Positions 54,219 through 55,555 of a stretch of DNA of 55,555 nucleotides are shown piece after piece. Origin of the DNA: Dehalococcoidia bacterium (GTDB lineage: Bacteria; Chloroflexota; Dehalococcoidia; Lucifugimonadales; Lucifugimonadaceae). The stretch covers positions 1 through 55,555 of the forward strand of contig PAOU01000011.1 in assembly GCA_002708085.1 (NCBI GenBank), given 5' to 3'. Position numbers and translations under genes: made by a program. Below the pieces are notes generated by a model. The model was not told the origin of the DNA. It searched no databases and saw only the letters and a program-made list of their open reading frames with translations. The first letter of the stretch is position 1. Every line of letters starts with the position of its first letter.

Positions 54219-55555
54219 ATGGAATCTTTTATAGACCATAACAACAAATCGATTAATCTATTAATTCGTATTCTTGGTTTAGAGAAACTTAATTCTTATT
54301 CTAATAGGGCAGTCACAGGTGGATTAGATGAATTTCTTAGAATTCATAAAAAATCTTTAGAGGCTTGTTTGAAGTTATACCCTATTAAAAATTCTTCATA
54401 TTTTAGATTGTCTCCTGAAATGAGGAAAAATTGGGCTGAGAAGGTTGAAGAAAAATATTCTAGGGATAGAAAATCAATATTAAATTTCTCTAAAAAGAAT
54501 AGAAGTAAACTGAAGAGTAAAAATGCTCTAATAAAAAATCAAATTTCAAGTGAACTTACTCTAAATACTCCTCTTTCAGATTTAAAATTTATACATTCAA
54601 TTGGAAGAAGGAAATTAAAAACATTGAATATTTCTACTCTAAAAGATTTATTAATGTATTTTCCTAGAAAACATATTGATTATTCTTCTGTTTCCAAAAT
54701 AAACAATTCAATTATTGATCAAGAAACTACAATAGTTGCTCAGTTTATTTCTATTAAAGCAGATGGGAATTTTAAATTGAAATCTACTAAAGCAATTGTT
54801 AGTGATGGTACTGGAAATATTCAAATTACCTGGTTTGGACAACCTTATTTGGCTAAACAATTTAAGATAAGTAACTGGATTGTATTGAGCGGAAAGATAG
54901 GAAATATTGGAAGAAAACTTACTATGGATAACCCAGAATATGAATTACTTAATTCAGGGTTTCTTAAAAGAGAAAATTTAATTCATGCGGGTAACTTATT
55001 ACCTGTTTATCCTTCAAATAGTGATTTGGCACAGAGAACGATTAGAAATGCAGTAGCAAAATCTTTAGATAAAGGGATTCCTTTAATTGAAGAATTTCTT
55101 CCAATAGAAATAAGAAATAAATTTCATTTAGTAGAACTTCAAACAGCTATTCAAGATATGCATTTACCTCCTAATATGGATAGATTTTTTAATGCTAAAA
55201 AAAGATTCTCTTTTGATGAATTATTTTTGAATCAATTAAATGTTCTTAGAAGAAAATCTAAACGTCAAATATCTTCTTATGCTAATTCAATTTCTTTAAA
55301 TGATAATTCTTTAGATACTTTCTTTTCGAGATTAGAATTTCAATTGACGAAAGATCAATTAAAAGCAATTAATGAAATAATGAACGACTTGAATTCTAAA
55401 AAACCTATGGGAAGACTACTTCAGGGTGAAGTTGGAAGCGGGAAAACTATTGTAGCTTTAACATCTCTTTTTGCTACAGCTAAGTGTGGATACCAAGGAG
55501 TATTAATGGTACCCACAGAGATATTAGCTGAACAGCATTTTTTAAATATAAAGAA
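54219..55555 (+). CDS. recG: ATP-dependent DNA helicase RecG, N-terminal part
   Basis: An open frame of 445 codons running off the window end and missing from the ORF track. The wedge/OB domain region has IHSIGRRKLKTLNISTLKDLLMYFPRKHIDYS and a beta-rich OB segment (LKSTKAIVSDGTGNIQITWFGQ). The helicase core begins FQLTKDQLKAINEIMNDL, with Walker A in LLQGEVGSGKTIVALTS and motif Ia in VLMVPTEILAEQHF. RecG remodels stalled forks. The first ~110 residues precede the conserved wedge and are an added N-terminal domain as in many RecG proteins. It lies behind fakA-degV, an order also known from Firmicutes. No ribosome site precedes the ATG. Confidence 0.95.
   Translation, partial: MESFIDHNNKSINLLIRILGLEKLNSYSNRAVTGGLDEFLRIHKKSLEACLKLYPIKNSSYFRLSPEMRKNWAEKVEEKYSRDRKSILNFSKKNRSKLKSKNALIKNQISSELTLNTPLSDLKFIHSIGRRKLKTLNISTLKDLLMYFPRKHIDYSSVSKINNSIIDQETTIVAQFISIKADGNFKLKSTKAIVSDGTGNIQITWFGQPYLAKQFKISNWIVLSGKIGNIGRKLTMDNPEYELLNSGFLKRENLIHAGNLLPVYPSNSDLAQRTIRNAVAKSLDKGIPLIEEFLPIEIRNKFHLVELQTAIQDMHLPPNMDRFFNAKKRFSFDELFLNQLNVLRRKSKRQISSYANSISLNDNSLDTFFSRLEFQLTKDQLKAINEIMNDLNSKKPMGRLLQGEVGSGKTIVALTSLFATAKCGYQGVLMVPTEILAEQHFLNIK

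Noticed and set aside
1-55555. tRNA or rRNA genes, CRISPR arrays, insertion sequences or prophage genes
   Set aside because: Coding sequence fills the window apart from spacers of at most about 120 bases; none showed a cloverleaf, spaced direct repeats, transposase or integrase.

Overview
The window is a gene-dense, strongly AT-rich bacterial chromosome segment. It carries about 47 protein genes on both strands and no rRNA, tRNA, CRISPR array or insertion sequence that I can see. Once non-canonical starts are allowed, no gap longer than about 120 bases lacks a gene. Nearly all products are housekeeping or surface-glycan proteins. The gene mix includes a CoxL-type molybdenum hydroxylase, the long IleS2-type isoleucyl-tRNA synthetase, a TIGR01906/DUF1461 membrane protein, a dgt-dnaG-rpoD operon, a FakA/DegV pair followed by recG, and a geranylgeranyl-reductase-like flavoprotein. 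Together with extreme compaction this fits a streamlined low-GC free-living bacterium, possibly a marine SAR202/Dehalococcoidia-like Chloroflexota. That placement is inference from gene content, not a phylogenetic result.

Layout. 1-4505 (+): end of a molybdenum hydroxylase, a MoaD-like sulfur carrier, a 2H RNA phosphoesterase and ileS. 4507-5586 (-): a lipoprotein HtrA protease. 5702-10282 (+): a potassium-uptake set (TrkH channel, three RCK-type proteins, a Usp-like protein), then prephenate dehydratase. 10279-21780 (-): one long run, in transcription order mazG, lysA, holB, cmk, plsC, glmS, dgt, dnaG, rpoD and two small membrane or stress-type proteins. 21849-26290: DUF1461 protein (+), HAD hydrolase (-), then a sugar epimerase, recF and a sirtuin (+). 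26292-30120 (-): trxB, thrB, lysC and a glycosyltransferase. 30214-31413 (+): a geranylgeranyl-reductase-like flavoprotein. 31391-36479 (-): a nonulosonate-type sugar operon (NeuB, HAD phosphatase, SDR, NeuA, transketolase). 36542-41410 (+): four glycosyltransferases and an initiating sugar-phosphate transferase. 41407-44902 (-): O-antigen ligase/polymerase and a sugar epimerase. 45017-50902 (+): argJ-argB-argD-argG-argH. 50908-55555 (+): rpe, fakA, degV/fakB and the start of recG.

The most notable points are in how genes are decoded. (1) holB and recF each have an intact family N-terminus, including the Walker A loop, with no ATG, GTG or TTG available. In both, a Shine-Dalgarno sequence lies 5-7 bases before an ATT codon at the place where the family begins. 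(2) argJ is split by one missing base inside an A7 run (A AAA AAA), where a -1 slip would restore a normal 398-residue enzyme. (3) cmk ends about 20 residues early at an in-frame TAA, and a plausible C-terminal helix continues in frame behind it. (4) All six convergent gene pairs abut or overlap, leaving no room for terminators. As a candidate pathway, the NeuB/HAD/SDR/NeuA/transketolase operon beside the glycan-assembly genes suggests a CMP-activated ulosonic acid whose precursor may be supplied by the transketolase.
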